Shown here: positions 63,427 through 64,000 of the stretch, one piece after another | How the letters are laid out: each line of letters starts with the position of its first letter | Position numbering within the stretch: position 1 is the stretch's first letter | NCBI RefSeq assembly: GCF_004358095.2 | Contig: NZ_SMZJ02000005.1 | Location: 186,001 to 250,000 of the forward strand | Reading direction: 5' to 3' | DNA: 64,000 nt | Source of the DNA: Seonamhaeicola sediminis | GTDB taxonomy: Bacteria; Bacteroidota; Bacteroidia; Flavobacteriales; Flavobacteriaceae | Notes under the pieces: generated by a model | What the model was told of the DNA's origin: nothing | Databases searched by the model: none | What the model saw: only the letters and a program-made list of their open reading frames with translations | Translations under genes and position numbers: made by a program

Positions 63427-64000
63427 ATGTTACAAGTACCTTTTATTAGAGATAACAAAGATTTGGTAATTGAACGTTTGGCTAAACGAAATATTGATGC
63501 AGCCGAAGATATTAACCAAGTTATTGCTTTAGATGAAGACCGAAGAGCGCTTCAAACAAAACTAGATAATGCTTTAGCCGAAGGGAATAAACTGTCTAAA
63601 GAAATTGGAGGCTTTTTTAAATCTGGAGACATTGAGAAGGCCAATGTTTTAAAGGAAAAAACGAGTCAGTTAAAAGTTGATTCCAAAGAATTAACAGAAG
63701 CGTTGAACAATACTACCAATGCACTCAATGATCTTTTGTATAAACTACCAAATGTTCCCAACAATCTAGTCCCTGCAGGAAATACAGAAGAAGATAACGA
63801 AGAAGTTTTTAAAGAAGGGGACATTCCTGTTTTAGACGCTAATGCACTTCCACACTGGGAATTAGCTAAAAAGTATGATATTATAGATTTTGAATTGGGT
63901 AACAAAATCACTGGGGCAGGCTTTCCTGTTTATAAAGGTAAAGGTGCCAAATTACAACGTGCTTTAATCACTTATTTTTTAGATAAAAATACGGAAGCAG
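63427..64000 (+). CDS. serS: Seryl-tRNA synthetase, 5' part only (cut by the window end)
   Basis: The first 191 codons of a seryl-tRNA synthetase. The protein begins MLQVPFIRDNKDLVIERLAK, followed by the long coiled-coil tRNA-binding arm (about residues 30-100, DEDRRALQTKLDNALAEGN, KTSQLKVDSKELTEALNN). The start of the catalytic domain is seen in LPHWELAKKYDIIDFELG and GAGFPVYKGKGAKLQRALI. The frame stays open to the last base. The class II motifs 2 and 3 lie beyond the window. Confidence 0.94.
   Translation, partial: MLQVPFIRDNKDLVIERLAKRNIDAAEDINQVIALDEDRRALQTKLDNALAEGNKLSKEIGGFFKSGDIEKANVLKEKTSQLKVDSKELTEALNNTTNALNDLLYKLPNVPNNLVPAGNTEEDNEEVFKEGDIPVLDANALPHWELAKKYDIIDFELGNKITGAGFPVYKGKGAKLQRALITYFLDKNTEA

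Noticed and set aside
1-64000. CRISPR array, insertion sequence or prophage genes
   Set aside because: No regularly spaced direct repeats, transposase, integrase or phage structural genes were seen anywhere in the window.

Overview
The window is low in G+C and densely packed, and it looks like chromosomal DNA of a Bacteroidota bacterium, most likely a (marine) Flavobacteriaceae member. Reasons: two secreted peptidases end in type IX secretion sorting domains; many lipoproteins start with flavobacterial-type signal peptides; the clear promoters have the Bacteroidota -7 box TAnnTTTG; and the housekeeping proteins (AspRS, Dxs, L25/CTC, Pth, RibF) read as flavobacterial. No genus is claimed.

Layout. 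72-4045: the distal half of a nitrous-oxide-reductase cluster (nosL, nosD, nosF, nosY; nosZ is presumably just outside the left edge) followed by the Fe-S repair protein gene ric. 4079-12185: a polyprenyl diphosphate synthase with a small conserved partner, then a TetR-controlled RND efflux operon (regulator, TolC-like protein, lipoprotein adaptor, pump) with a near-textbook operator/promoter. 12372-25065: housekeeping genes (aspS, a ClC-type channel, tadA, dxs, gpsA, mgsA, nadD, gmk, yicC) with a few unknown secreted proteins. 25203-32122: a xylose module (LacI regulator, sugar:H+ symporter, xylA, xylB) and a GH88 unsaturated-uronyl hydrolase lipoprotein. 32567-39300: a compact six-gene operon that I cannot match to a described pathway: a PqqD-like protein, an ATP-grasp ligase, a fold-III PLP decarboxylase, a fusion of a urea-transporter-like membrane domain with an M23 (LytM) peptidase domain, a TPR/outer-membrane beta-barrel protein and a TPR protein. 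39695-50940: one operon with an unusually long pyruvate:ferredoxin oxidoreductase, a complete Rnf complex (CDGEA and B), an NqrM-like Cys-rich protein and a plant-type ferredoxin-NADP reductase. 51374-54007: tRNA-Leu(CAA), prs, rplY, pth. 54095-64000: two large T9SS-exported M12B metallopeptidases with a divergent lipoprotein gene between them, ribF, an HTTM membrane protein and the start of serS.

How it works together. N2O reduction plus Ric, and PFOR plus Rnf plus ferredoxin-NADP reductase, indicate a facultatively anaerobic or microaerobic life with ferredoxin-based energy conservation. A palindrome of the form NACA-AA-TGTYA occurs in the upstream regions of ric, the PFOR/Rnf operon and the PqqD/ATP-grasp operon, which suggests (inference) a shared redox- or NO-responsive regulator. 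The GH88/xylose block points to use of plant or algal polysaccharides.

The most promising undescribed system is the 32567-39300 operon. Its gene content suggests synthesis and envelope handling of a small amino-acid-derived or peptide product, but the product cannot be read from the sequence. Other points worth checking are the oversized PFOR, a ClC protein with Gln at the gating-Glu position, back-to-back promoters that leave tadA and dxs almost leaderless, and several dispersed intergenic repeats.
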